Origin: Kofleriaceae bacterium
GTDB taxonomy: Bacteria > Myxococcota_A > Polyangia > Haliangiales > Haliangiaceae
Assembly: GCA_018057825.1 (NCBI GenBank)
Contig: JAGPCY010000006.1
Coordinates: 124,001-188,000 of the forward strand
DNA: 64,000 nt
Direction: 5' to 3'
The notes beneath the pieces were generated by a model, which did not search any database, was not told the DNA's origin, and saw nothing but the letters and a program-made list of their open reading frames with translations. Below are positions 18,478 to 28,183 of the stretch, one piece after another. The stretch's first letter is position 1. The number at the start of each line of letters is the position of its first letter. A program made the position numbers and the translations under genes.

Positions 18478-19781
18478 CGCGCGCGCAGGCTCGGCAGCTC
18501 GGCCCGCAGCTCGGCCACCGCCGCTTGCCAGTCGGCCGGGCTGGGCCCGAAGCGATCGGTCGCGATCTCGGGGGCGAGCTGGGCGGCCATGGCGTCGAGC
18601 TGGGCCTCGAGCACCCCGGGCGCCGCCAGGCCGGTCAGGAGCTCGTCGGTGCGCGCGCGGTAGTCGCCGCCGAGGACCTCGACCAGGAGCGCGGTCAGGC
18701 GATCGCAGGCCGGCGGCCGGCCGTAGTAGCCGAGGAAGATCGGTCGGCGCGCGCAGTCGGTCGGCGCGGCGTCCCAGTCGGGCATCCCGTAGCTGGTGCG
18801 GATCGGGCTCGGCACCTGCATCGTGTTGTCGACGTCCCACGGGATCAGCCACATCCGATCGCGCGCGGTCTCCTCGTACCAGTAGAAGTTGTGGTTGGCG
18901 CACGGCGCGGTCGCGCTCGCGCAGTACCAGCCGACGAAGCCGTCCCAGTTGTCGATCAGGCGATCGACCGCGAGGAAGCTGACCAGGGTCGGCAGGTCGA
19001 GCCAGCTCGCGGCGGTGGCGCGAAACGTGGTCGGCGTGGCCGCGGCCAGCGCGGCGGCGAAGCGCACCATGCGGCTGACGTCCGGGGTCGCGGTGTTGTT
19101 CTCGAGCGCGGCGACGTAGCGCGCCGGATCGCTGTGCTCGGGCCAGACCTCCTTGTAGAGGTTGCCTTCGCCGCCGTCGATCGCGCGGAAGTGATCCTCG
19201 ATGAACTCGCCGTCGATGGCCTCGACCAGGATGAACAACCCCTGATCCTCGCCGTTGACGCGGAGGCGGGCGTGGGCGGTGCGCGGCGCCGGCACCCCGG
19301 CGTCGCGGAACAGCCGGTAGGCCAGGCGCTCCTTCATCGCCGACGGGTCGCGCATCATCGCGTGGAGGTTCAGGTGATGCAGCCCGAGGAAGCGCTGGCC
19401 GTCGACGTACTCGGCGAAGTCGAGCTTCATCGACAGCTTCGGGCACCGGCGGTTGCCGCTGGCGTCGACGCACAGCCGCAGGCTGCCGACCGAGCCCTTG
19501 AAGCGCAGGCCGATGCGAGCGACCGCGATCCCGCGCCAGGTCAGGTCGGCCGGCACGTACTCTTCGAGGAGCGGGTTGGCGTTGAGCCAGGCCCAGTCGG
19601 CCGGCGCCACCGTCAGCGCGAGGGTGTTGACCTGGCCCTCGTCGAACAGGTCGGCCGCGTTCGGCCCGGCCGGCGCGTCCTGCCCGGCGTCCGGGTCAGC
19701 CGGCGCCGCGTCGAGGGCCTCGGACCCGTCGCCGCCGCAGGCCAGGGCTCCCAGGATGACGAGCGCCGCGAGTCCCCGCAT
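18462..19781 (-). CDS. CotH-family lipoprotein (atypical protein kinase fold)
   Basis: 439 residues starting at ATG 19781 with lipobox ALAC (~12-15), then an Asp/Ala/Pro-rich linker. The CotH domain (~50-420) shows family landmarks: RFKGSVGS, KLSMKLDF, LHHLNLHAMMRDPSAMKERLAYRLF, NGEDQGLFILVEAID, GNLYKE, the catalytic-type DRLIDNWDGF and metal-binding WDVDNTM. CotH of Bacillus is a spore-coat protein kinase; bacterial lipoprotein versions are widespread and their targets are mostly unknown. TATCGT ends 6 nt before the start. Its 3' end is duplicated 1.46 kb away as the left direct repeat. Confidence 0.87.
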   Translation of the reverse strand: MRGLAALVILGALACGGDGSEALDAAPADPDAGQDAPAGPNAADLFDEGQVNTLALTVAPADWAWLNANPLLEEYVPADLTWRGIAVARIGLRFKGSVGSLRLCVDASGNRRCPKLSMKLDFAEYVDGQRFLGLHHLNLHAMMRDPSAMKERLAYRLFRDAGVPAPRTAHARLRVNGEDQGLFILVEAIDGEFIEDHFRAIDGGEGNLYKEVWPEHSDPARYVAALENNTATPDVSRMVRFAAALAAATPTTFRATAASWLDLPTLVSFLAVDRLIDNWDGFVGWYCASATAPCANHNFYWYEETARDRMWLIPWDVDNTMQVPSPIRTSYGMPDWDAAPTDCARRPIFLGYYGRPPACDRLTALLVEVLGGDYRARTDELLTGLAAPGVLEAQLDAMAAQLAPEIATDRFGPSPADWQAAVAELRAELPSLRARVAPR

Positions 19782-19787
19782 CCCTCT

Positions 19788-19793
19788 ACGATA
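19788..19793 (-). promoter_or_regulatory. -10-like TATCGT before CotH gene
   Basis: TATCGT ends 6 nt before ATG 19781. An AGAGGG just before the ATG could also serve as a Shine-Dalgarno. Confidence 0.33.
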
Positions 19794-19813
19794 CGCCCGC
19801 GGCCCGGCCGCCG

Positions 19814-21502
19814 CTACGAGCGATCGCGGCCGCCGCGCCCACCCCGCCGCCGGCGCTTGCCGCCGCTGCCGTTGCCGCCGCTCGACGGGGCCCGCGGCGG
19901 TGGGGCGTGGCCCAGCGCGACCGCGGCCTTGGCCTCCTCGGCTGCGATCTCGGTCGACATCTTGCCGGCGACCCGGAACTGATCGGGCTTCCAGCCCTTC
20001 TGCGCCACGACCTCGAGCTGCTTCTGCAGCCGCTTCTCGAGCCCGTCGAGGTACTCGCGCTCGCGGGCGTTGATCAGCTCGGCGACCTTGGGCGAGGCCT
20101 CGATCTGGACCTTGTCGTTGTCGACCGTGGCCCCCGAGCGCCGGACCTCGCGCAGGATCTCGTAGGCCACGGTGGTGGTCGACTTGACGACGCCGGCGCC
20201 CTCGCAGGTCGGACACGGCTCGGTCAGGATCTGCCACAGCGACTCGCGGGTCCGCTTGCGGGTCATCTCGACCAGGCCGAGCTCGCTGATCTTGGTGACG
20301 TTGCAGCGCGCGCGGTCGCGCTTGAGGGCGGCCTGGAACGCGTCCCAGACCTTCTTGCGGTTGCCCTCTTTGTCCATGTCGATGAAGTCGATGACGATGA
20401 TGCCGCCGATGTTGCGCAGCCGGAGCTGGCGGGCGACCTCCTCGCAGGCCTCGAGGTTGTTGAGGGTGACGGTCTCCTCGAGGTTGTTGTTCGATCCGGT
20501 GAAGCTGCCGGTGTTGACGTCGATCGCGGTCAGGGCCTCGCCCTGATCGATCACCAGCGAGCCGCCCGAGCGCAGCGGCACCTTGCGCGCCACCGCGACC
20601 CGCAAGGCCGGCTCGATGTTGAAGTGATCGAAGATCGGCCGGCGGCCCTCGTAGCGCTTGATGCGCGGCGCGTAGCGCGGCAGGAAGGTCTCGGTGAAGC
20701 GCTTGACCCGGGCGTACTGCTCCTCGTCGTCGATGTGGACCTCGGTGGTGTCCTCGCGGACCAGGTCGCGCACCAGGCGCAGCGGCAGATCGAGCTCGGG
20801 GTAGATGAGCCCGGCGCCCTTGACCGCGTCCTCGCGCCGGCCGATCTCGGACCACAGCCGGGTCAGGTACTCGACGTCGTCCTTGATCTCCTGCTCGACG
20901 GTGTCCTCGGCGGCGGTCCGGATGATGAACCCGCCCTTGGCCGGCCGGCTCTTGGCGATGATGTCGCGCAGCCGCTTGCGCTCCTTGTCGGAGGCGATGC
21001 GGCGCGACACGCCGATCTGGTGGACCGCCGGCATGTAGACGCTGTAGCGGCCGGGCAGGGACAGGTAGCCGGTGACCCGGGCGCCCTTCTGGGCGATCGG
21101 ATCCTTCACCACCTGGCACAGCACCTCGTTGCCGGGCTTCAGCAGATCTTCGATCTTGCGCGCCGCCAGGCTCTTCTTGGTGCGAGCGATCCGCGACGCT
21201 GCGCCTTCGGGCGCCTCGTCGGCGTCCTCGACGTCGGCGTCCTCGAACAGCTTCTTGCCGTCGTCGGCGCCCATGACGTCGCCCACGAACAGGAAGGCGG
21301 CGCGCTCGACCTTGGGGCCGAGGTCGACGAAGGCGGCCTGCATGCCGGGCAAGACCCGCGTGACCTTGCCGCGGTAGATGTTGCCGACCATGCCGCGGTC
21401 GCGCTTGCGCTCGACGTAGAGCTCGGCGAGCGCGCCCTCCTCCACCACCGCGACCCGGCACTCCGGGCCCTCGGCGTTAACCACGAGGATGTTCTGTGCC
21501 AT
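19814..21502 (-). CDS. rng: Ribonuclease G/E family endoribonuclease
   Basis: 562 residues; MAQNILVVNAEG at ATG 21502 is preferred over an upstream in-frame ATG at 21646. S1-like RNA-binding domain ~35-130 (GNIYRGKVTRVLPGMQAAFVDLG), with an acidic insertion (FEDADVEDADEAPEG). The catalytic DNase I-like core holds the two Mg-binding aspartates in AIDVNTGSF and IIVIDFIDM, and the Zn-link CPTCEGAG lies around residue 420. The C-terminal basic Gly/Arg tail (GKRRRRGGRGGRDRS) probably binds RNA. It cleaves single-stranded RNA in rRNA maturation and mRNA turnover. There is no long RNase E scaffold, so RNase G-like. The divergent 577-bp upstream region contains hairpins that could mediate feedback, as known for the E. 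coli rne leader. Confidence 0.93.
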   Translation of the reverse strand: MAQNILVVNAEGPECRVAVVEEGALAELYVERKRDRGMVGNIYRGKVTRVLPGMQAAFVDLGPKVERAAFLFVGDVMGADDGKKLFEDADVEDADEAPEGAASRIARTKKSLAARKIEDLLKPGNEVLCQVVKDPIAQKGARVTGYLSLPGRYSVYMPAVHQIGVSRRIASDKERKRLRDIIAKSRPAKGGFIIRTAAEDTVEQEIKDDVEYLTRLWSEIGRREDAVKGAGLIYPELDLPLRLVRDLVREDTTEVHIDDEEQYARVKRFTETFLPRYAPRIKRYEGRRPIFDHFNIEPALRVAVARKVPLRSGGSLVIDQGEALTAIDVNTGSFTGSNNNLEETVTLNNLEACEEVARQLRLRNIGGIIVIDFIDMDKEGNRKKVWDAFQAALKRDRARCNVTKISELGLVEMTRKRTRESLWQILTEPCPTCEGAGVVKSTTTVAYEILREVRRSGATVDNDKVQIEASPKVAELINAREREYLDGLEKRLQKQLEVVAQKGWKPDQFRVAGKMSTEIAAEEAKAAVALGHAPPPRAPSSGGNGSGGKRRRRGGRGGRDRS

Positions 21503-21603
21503 TCGATAGCCTGTGCGAATCGGTTGCAACCCGACTGGCCGCCCTGACACGGATGTCGTGACGAGGGAGCGGTCGTAGCGGGTACGTGGGGCCTCGCGTA
21601 ACA

Positions 21604-21632
21604 CGCAATTCCCATGAATACAAGGGATTGCG
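21604..21632 (-). promoter_or_regulatory. Hairpin in the rng upstream region
   Basis: CGCAATTCCC (21604-21613) pairs with GGGATTGCG (21624-21632) with one bulged base and a 10-nt loop. On the minus strand it would sit ~100 nt ahead of the rng start if transcription begins further upstream. Confidence 0.4.
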
Positions 21633-21781
21633 AACGGGCTCGCCACTTTGGCGCGGACCTTGCTCAGCTCTTGGACATCCTGGCGGGGTGCCGCCCACCA
21701 GGGGTCGTTAGCTAGCTTAGTCTGCGCTCGGTCCGCTTGACCTTATACCTTACGTAACTTAGTGCTTTCGCTGGTTTGTTG

Positions 21782-21818
21782 GAGGCCCTCGGCATATCCC
21801 CGAGGGCCTCTGGCTTTT
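21782..21818 (+). terminator. Rho-independent terminator-like hairpin without a known upstream gene
   Basis: Perfect 11-bp stem GAGGCCCTCGG (21782-21792) / CCGAGGGCCTC (21800-21810), 7-nt loop, then TGG-C-TTTT. The T-run is short. On the plus strand nothing annotated ends here; on the minus strand no T-run follows. Confidence 0.5.
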
Positions 21819-21934
21819 CGGGTTCGGACGTCGGGGTTCGGTCTTTGGGGGCGGAGGCGGGTTCGGAGGTGGACGGCAGGACGGGTGCTGGGAGAATCGA
21901 CCGGACGGGGCAACTCTTGAGACAGCCGCCCCCT

Positions 21935-21988
21935 GGGGATCGTTGCACCCGAGGGGATCGTTGCACCCGAGGGGATCGTTGCACTGGA
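21935..21988 (+). repeat. Three 18-bp direct repeats upstream of ThrE-type gene
   Basis: GGGGATCGTTGCACCCGA at 21935-21952 and 21953-21970, and a third copy with changes at its end at 21971-21988. It lies ~90 bp before GTG 22080 and could be an operator. Confidence 0.85.
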
Positions 21989-22079
21989 TACGCGCGGCTG
22001 GGGTGGATGGCCTACCTGAGCCCGCTCGAGCGCGGCGCAAATCGACAACTGGCCGCGCGCCTCGGGTATTCCTTGGCCC

Positions 22080-23360
22080 GTGGCTGACCGCGCCGACCCC
22101 ACCGACCGCGTCCGCCGGGCCGCCGCCACCGACCAGCTCCCCCTGGCCGAGCGCGAGCGCATCGAGCGCGCCCGCATCCGGTTCGTGCTCGCCCTCGGTC
22201 GGGCGCTCCACACCTACGGCACCCCGGCTCACCGCCTCGAGGAGGCCCTGGCCCTGGTGTGCAAGCGGCTCGGCCTGCGCGCCGAGATCATGTCGACCCC
22301 GACCTCGCTGACGATCGGGTTCGGCGACCCGGCCGACCTCAAGAGCGCGCTCATGCGGGTCCACGCCGCCGAGCTCGATCTGGGCAAGCTGGCCCAGCTC
22401 GACGCCCTGGCCGACGCGGTCGTGGCCCGCGAGATCGACTCGGAGGAGGCGCTGCATCAGATCGAGGCCATCGTCGCCGCGCCGCCGACCTGGGGACGGG
22501 CCCCCGAGACCGCGACCTACGCGCTGACCGCGGCGGCGATCGCGGTGTTCTTCGGCGGCGGCGGGCGCGACGTCGGGGCGGCGGCCGCGGTCGGCCTGGT
22601 GATCGGCGGCCTGGTCCTGGTCATGCGCCGGCGCGCTCACGCCCGGCGCGCGATCGAGCTGGTCGGCGGCTTCGTCGCGGCCTTCCTGGCCCAGGCCGCG
22701 GGCGCGCTGGTCGACGGCATCGCGCCGTCGGTGGTCACGATCGGCGCGCTGATCGCGCTCCTGCCCGGGCTGACGCTCACCACCGCGATGACCGAGCTGG
22801 CGACCCGCAACCTGGTGTCGGGCACCGCGCGTCTCATGTCGGCCCTGATCGTGCTCCTCGAGCTGGCCTTGGGCGTGGCCCTGGGCGAGCGGTTGGCCGG
22901 CGCGCTCTGGCAGCTCGCGCCCCACGCCCCGGTCGGGCTCCCGGCCTGGACCGAGTGGTTGGCGTTCGTCGCCGGCAGCCTCGGGATGGTGGTCGTCTGC
23001 CAGGCCGAGCGCCGCGCCACCGGCTGGATCCTCGGGACCTCGCTCGTGGCCTACGCCGCCTCGAACTACGGGGCCGACCTCCTGGGCGCCGATCTCGGCG
23101 TCCTGGTCGGCGCGCTGGCCCTCGGCATCGCCGCCAACCTCTACGCCCGGGTCCTCGATCGCCCGCAGCAGGTGGTGCTGGTGCCGGCGGTGATCCTGCT
23201 CGTGCCCGGCAGCATGGGCTTCCGCGGCATCTCGTCCTTGCTCGATCGCAACACGTTGTCCGGCATCGAGACCACCTTCGCGACCTTCGTGGTGGCGATG
23301 GCGATCGTCGCCGGGCTGCTGATCGCCAACGCCCTGGTGTCGCCGCGCCGCGTGCTGTGA
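22080..23360 (+). CDS. Threonine/serine exporter (ThrE) family membrane protein
   Basis: 426 residues. An N-terminal cytosolic segment has the DUF1212/ThrE signature LGRALHTYGTPAHRLEEAL (~38-56) and 'TSLTIGFGDP', followed by about nine or ten TM helices covering the fused DUF1212 and DUF3815 halves (VDGIAPSVVTIGALIALLPG; AANLYARVLDRP...VPAVILLVPGSMGFRG). Corynebacterium ThrE exports Thr/Ser in exchange for protons; the fused single-chain form is common. GTG 22080 has TATTCC 7 nt upstream, the same box as before obg. Three 18-bp repeats upstream suggest regulation by a DNA-binding protein. Confidence 0.87.
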   Translation: MADRADPTDRVRRAAATDQLPLAERERIERARIRFVLALGRALHTYGTPAHRLEEALALVCKRLGLRAEIMSTPTSLTIGFGDPADLKSALMRVHAAELDLGKLAQLDALADAVVAREIDSEEALHQIEAIVAAPPTWGRAPETATYALTAAAIAVFFGGGGRDVGAAAAVGLVIGGLVLVMRRRAHARRAIELVGGFVAAFLAQAAGALVDGIAPSVVTIGALIALLPGLTLTTAMTELATRNLVSGTARLMSALIVLLELALGVALGERLAGALWQLAPHAPVGLPAWTEWLAFVAGSLGMVVVCQAERRATGWILGTSLVAYAASNYGADLLGADLGVLVGALALGIAANLYARVLDRPQQVVLVPAVILLVPGSMGFRGISSLLDRNTLSGIETTFATFVVAMAIVAGLLIANALVSPRRVL

Positions 23361-23387
23361 GCGCGGCCGGGCCGCGCCCTCGGCCGG

Positions 23388-24806
23388 TCAGCAGCCGCAG
23401 TCGGTGAACGGAAGGCGCAGGCCGGTCACCACGCGCACGCCCGGCGGCTTGGCGTCGAGGTGGGCGGTCACGGTCTCGAAGTCGAGGGGCGCGCCGATCA
23501 GCTCGGGTGCGCCGTCGCCATCGCTGTCGACCATCGCGTCGACGCGGAGCCCGCTCGGGCCGACCACGGTGCGGGTGGTGACCGCGCCGCCGCGCTCGTC
23601 GAACACCGCGGTCAGCTCGCCGTGGAACTCGCCGCAGCCGGCGCCCTCGGAGGCCGACACCACCAGCACCCGACGGTCGGGCGGCCCGAACCCGGTGACC
23701 GTCGGGGTCGGCGCCCACTCGCCGGTGCCGCCCTGGGCCTCGAACTCGGTGGCGGTCTCGAGGTACCCCGGCAGGCCGCGGAACGCCGCGATCGCCGCGG
23801 ACTTCTGCGCGTCGGGCACCGCGACCTCGCCGTAGGGGACCAGCGCGCGGTCGGGCGTCGCCGCGTAGGCCGGCTTGCAGCCGCCGGTGATCGTCAGCTC
23901 GCCGACCAGGTACTTCGCGCTCAGGTCGTAGATCGCCTGGGCGCGCTCGGCCTGGGAGTAAACGTGAGTGCCGCCGGAATCGGGATCGCCGTCCCAGGCC
24001 TGGATCTCGCCGAAGTGGGGCGTTCCGCCACCGAGCAGGTGCAGCGAGGCGACGGTAGCGTCGCAGCGGGCGCCGGCGCGATCGTAGAGCGCCAGCGGCT
24101 TGCCCAGCCACGAGCCGGCGGTCGGCGCGGCGGTCGCGGCGCGCAGGGCGTAGCGATGGACGCCCTGGTACGGCCCGGCGATCGCGCCGGTGGCCCAGGT
24201 CGGCTCGGCGTCGGCGGCCAGCACCGCGAACCACCGGCCGTCGATCTCGAGCGTCGGGATCACCGCGCCGGCGGTGGCGGCCGGCGGCGCGCCGACCGTC
24301 GACGCCAGCATCTCCTCGCGGGCGATCCGATAGTGGCCCTGGTGGCGGGTCAGGACCATCCGCTTCCGGCCGCTGTCGGCGAACCGGGCCTGCTGGAAGG
24401 TCTGGGTGAACTCGACCACCGGCGCGGCGACGCTGCCGGTGATCGTCCGATCGGCCGCCGTCACGACCATCGGCTTGGCGAACATCTTCTTGCGATCGGC
24501 CATCCACCCGGCGCGATCGAAGCGCCACATCTTCGGCCCGACCCGCTTCACGCCCTCCATCCGCTCGGCGTAGAGCCCCTGGTAGGCGGCGAAGTCACCG
24601 CCGTTCTGCGCCGCCAGCCAGTCGGCCAGGACCTGATCGACCGCGGCCTGATCGATCGGCGCCGGCGGCGGGGGCGGCGGCGCGGCGTCGACCGGCACAG
24701 CCGCCGCGGTCCCAGAGGTCGGCGGCGGCGCGGCGGCCGGCGATTCCTTCTTGCCACCACAGGCGGCGACGGCCACGGCGAGCGTGAGCAGGGCGGAGGA
24801 GCGCAT
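23388..24806 (-). CDS. Lipoprotein with NTF2-like domain and repeat-containing C-terminus
   Basis: 472 residues with lipobox VAAC (Cys ~16) and a Pro/Ala linker. An NTF2/SnoaL-like fold (~52-165: VDQVLADWLAAQNGGDFAAYQGLY...HQGHYRIAREEM) resembles DUF4440-type proteins. The rest has two stretches with WFAVLAADAEP / SWLGKPLALYDR and a Cys-Gly-Asp C-terminal part ending in DCGC, like FG-GAP or integrin-like fragments (VDSDGDGAPELIGAPLD). It is extracytoplasmic; the function is unknown. TACCAT ends 6 nt before ATG 24806. The gene converges with the ThrE-type gene with 27 bp between the two stops. Confidence 0.78.
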   Translation of the reverse strand: MRSSALLTLAVAVAACGGKKESPAAAPPPTSGTAAAVPVDAAPPPPPPAPIDQAAVDQVLADWLAAQNGGDFAAYQGLYAERMEGVKRVGPKMWRFDRAGWMADRKKMFAKPMVVTAADRTITGSVAAPVVEFTQTFQQARFADSGRKRMVLTRHQGHYRIAREEMLASTVGAPPAATAGAVIPTLEIDGRWFAVLAADAEPTWATGAIAGPYQGVHRYALRAATAAPTAGSWLGKPLALYDRAGARCDATVASLHLLGGGTPHFGEIQAWDGDPDSGGTHVYSQAERAQAIYDLSAKYLVGELTITGGCKPAYAATPDRALVPYGEVAVPDAQKSAAIAAFRGLPGYLETATEFEAQGGTGEWAPTPTVTGFGPPDRRVLVVSASEGAGCGEFHGELTAVFDERGGAVTTRTVVGPSGLRVDAMVDSDGDGAPELIGAPLDFETVTAHLDAKPPGVRVVTGLRLPFTDCGC

Positions 24807-24820
24807 CCGCCGATGGTACG

Positions 24821-25144
24821 TCAGCTCGTGGCCACGTCGGGCGGGTGGACGTACAGGACGAACCGGAACCGGCCGTGGAGCCACGACTCGCCGGTGTGCT
24901 CGTCGCGGCGCGCGGTCACCGCCTCGTCGACGATGTGGGCGCAGCTCCCGCCCAGGCGCACGACCTCCTGGGTGATGCGCGCGCGGGCCTGGACCATGAG
25001 GTCGTCGTGGCACCGGCTCCACAGGGTGTCGCGGTCGGCCCACGACACGTGGACCTTGGCGCTGTCGGCGGTGACCTCGTGTTCGCCCTCGATCTGCTCG
25101 GACAGCGGCGGCAGCTCGCGCCGCCAGTACAGGATCTTCACCAT
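24821..25144 (-). CDS. Uncharacterised 107-aa conserved-looking protein
   Basis: 107 residues starting at ATG 25144, chosen because a perfect TACAAT (25152-25157) ends 7 nt upstream, so the ATG at 25153 would be outside the transcript. The sequence has alternating strands and helices (HEVTADSAKVHVSWADRD; ARARITQEVVRLGGSCAHIVDEAVTARRDEHTGESWLHGRFRFVLYVHP, in parts), without a signal peptide. It lies between QueD-like and lipoprotein genes on the same strand. No function is recognised. Confidence 0.72.
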   Translation of the reverse strand: MVKILYWRRELPPLSEQIEGEHEVTADSAKVHVSWADRDTLWSRCHDDLMVQARARITQEVVRLGGSCAHIVDEAVTARRDEHTGESWLHGRFRFVLYVHPPDVATS

Positions 25145-25151
25145 CGCCGGC

Positions 25152-25157
25152 ATTGTA
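25152..25157 (-). promoter_or_regulatory. -10 TACAAT deciding start of 107-aa gene
   Basis: TACAAT on the minus strand ends 7 nt before ATG 25144; the same hexamer and spacing occur before the subtilase gene at 27786. Confidence 0.45.
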
Positions 25158-25180
25158 GCGGCGCCGCGGTCAGCGGTGCA

Positions 25181-25696
25181 TCACAGGTGCAGCTCGCACG
25201 ACGAGCCCTGGCCCGGGCTCTCGTGGACCGCGACCTCGATGGCGTGGACCACGCCGTCGGGCAAGTGGGGCTTGAGGGCGGCCACCAGGCGCTCCGCCAG
25301 GTGGGCGGCCAGGGCCTCGGCCGAGACGTTGTCGATCGGCAGGAGCAGGGCGTCCTCGCGCGGCACGACGTAGCGCTGGCCACACAGCCGGAACTCGAGC
25401 TCGACGCCGTCGTCGTTCACCAGCTCGAAGAACGGGTTGCCGGTCGCGACCAGGAAGCGCTCGCGGAACTCCTTGCAGATCGCGCCCAGGGCGTCCTTGA
25501 TCGCCGCGAACGGGATCATCTGCTGGAAGCCGACGTCGAGCAGCTCGAGGGCGGCCGAGAGCTGGTAGTTGTGGCCGTGCAGGCGCTCCTTGGTGCCGTC
25601 GGGGAACACCGTCATGTGCGCGCACGAGAACTTGTACTGCTCGCGCGCGACCACCACGCGGTGGATCCGGCCGACGGCGGTGGCTCGATGCGACAT
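25181..25696 (-). CDS. 6-pyruvoyl-tetrahydropterin synthase / QueD family
   Basis: 171 residues. Zn-ligand histidines appear in FSCAHMTVF and KERLHGHNYQL, and the C-terminal 'VAVHESPGQGSSCEL' carries the catalytic-type His/Glu. QueD makes 6-carboxy-tetrahydropterin in queuosine synthesis and PTPS makes 6-pyruvoyl-tetrahydropterin. The canonical catalytic Cys between the His motifs is not obvious, so the exact reaction is uncertain. No other queuosine genes are nearby. Longer than E. coli QueD (~120 aa) by about 50 residues in the middle (GAICKEFRERFLVATGNPFFELVNDDG). Confidence 0.85.
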   Translation of the reverse strand: MSHRATAVGRIHRVVVAREQYKFSCAHMTVFPDGTKERLHGHNYQLSAALELLDVGFQQMIPFAAIKDALGAICKEFRERFLVATGNPFFELVNDDGVELEFRLCGQRYVVPREDALLLPIDNVSAEALAAHLAERLVAALKPHLPDGVVHAIEVAVHESPGQGSSCELHL

Positions 25697-25739
25697 CGCG
25701 GCGGAGCATCACCCGGGCCGCCCGCCGACGCCAGCGGAT

Positions 25740-25948
25740 GAGGCAGAGACCGAGGCGGAGGCGGAGACCGAGACCGAGGCCGAGACCGAGACCGAGGCGG
25801 AGACCGAGGCCGAGACCGAGACCGAGGCGGAGACCGAGACCGAGGCCGAGACCGAGACCGAGGCCGATCCCGATCCCGATCCCGATCCCGATTCCGATCC
25901 CGAACCCGATCCCGATCCCGAACCCGATCCCGATCCGCCCCCGATCCC
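25740..25948 (-). repeat. Hexamer array B (two-block)
   Basis: On the plus strand 21 units of GAGACC/GAGGCC/GAGGCG (25740-25865) are followed by about 12-13 GATCCC-type units with GAACCC and GATTCC variants (25866-25948). On the minus strand it reads GGGATC block first, then GGTCTC block, directly after the TGA of the subtilase gene. It lies in a same-direction gap (subtilase stop to queD start), so only the subtilase 3' end touches it. Confidence 0.95.
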
Positions 25949-25950
25949 TC

Positions 25951-27786
<1,836 letters not shown>

Positions 27787-27793
27787 GCGGAAA

Positions 27794-27799
27794 ATTGTA
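27794..27799 (-). promoter_or_regulatory. -10 TACAAT of the subtilase gene
   Basis: TACAAT on the minus strand ends 7 nt before ATG 27786; leaderless geometry. Confidence 0.45.
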
Positions 27800-28150
27800 G
27801 CGCGTCGCGGCGCGGTTGCTGGCAGTTGTCGATGGATCGTCGACGGATCGCCGGCCGTGGGCGCCGATCGTCCGCGATCTCAGGCGGTTGCCGTCACGGC
27901 CGGGTCGGGCCGCGGGGCGGCCGCGGGCGCTTGGGTGGGCTGGCGGTCGGCGCCCCCGGGGTCGAGTGGCTGATCGCCAGGCGCAGGCGGCGGTGCGAAG
28001 ACGACAGCGCGAGCTTCGGTCGAGCGGGTCGCAGGGCGTCCATGCCACGACGGTAGAAGCGCGGCGATCACCTGGGCAAGATCCCCGGGCGCGGCGCGAT
28101 CTCGGCTGCGATCGCGAGGTCGCCGCTCCCCATCGCCGGCGGGCCTGGCG

Positions 28151-28156
28151 TATGAT
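28151..28156 (+). promoter_or_regulatory. -10-like TATGAT upstream of the 28184 gene
   Basis: TATGAT ends 27 nt before GTG 28184. With GAGGG between them, this gene would have a short leader and a possible Shine-Dalgarno, unlike most of its neighbours. Confidence 0.35.
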
Positions 28157-28183
28157 CTTGGGCCCGGTGAGGGACCGGGGCTC

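Larger units (their letters stand above)
21503..22079. other. 577-bp divergent intergenic region between rng and ThrE-type gene
   Basis: Holds a bulged hairpin (21604-21632), an AT-rich tract (21710-21780), a terminator-like hairpin (21782-21818) and three 18-bp direct repeats (21935-21988). Much lower GC than the rest. No convincing protein gene was found. Confidence 0.7.
27787..28183. other. 397-bp divergent gap between subtilase and 28184 gene
   Basis: Contains promoter-like TACAAT (27794-27799) for the subtilase and TATGAT (28151-28156) towards the plus-strand gene. Open frames here have no family signal and were not accepted. Confidence 0.5.

Noticed and set aside
18462-21461. Single 999-codon fusion of RNase G and CotH on the minus strand
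   Set aside because: The upstream part is an out-of-frame reading of rng; real RNase G and CotH frames each have their own start and motifs.
21712-21795. 27-residue basic microprotein (MPRASNKPAK...)
   Set aside because: Start codon lies in the loop of the terminator-like hairpin, codon use is unlike neighbours, and no homologous pattern is known to me.
25740-25948. CRISPR array
   Set aside because: No spacers: units are contiguous 6-bp repeats; no cas genes in the window.
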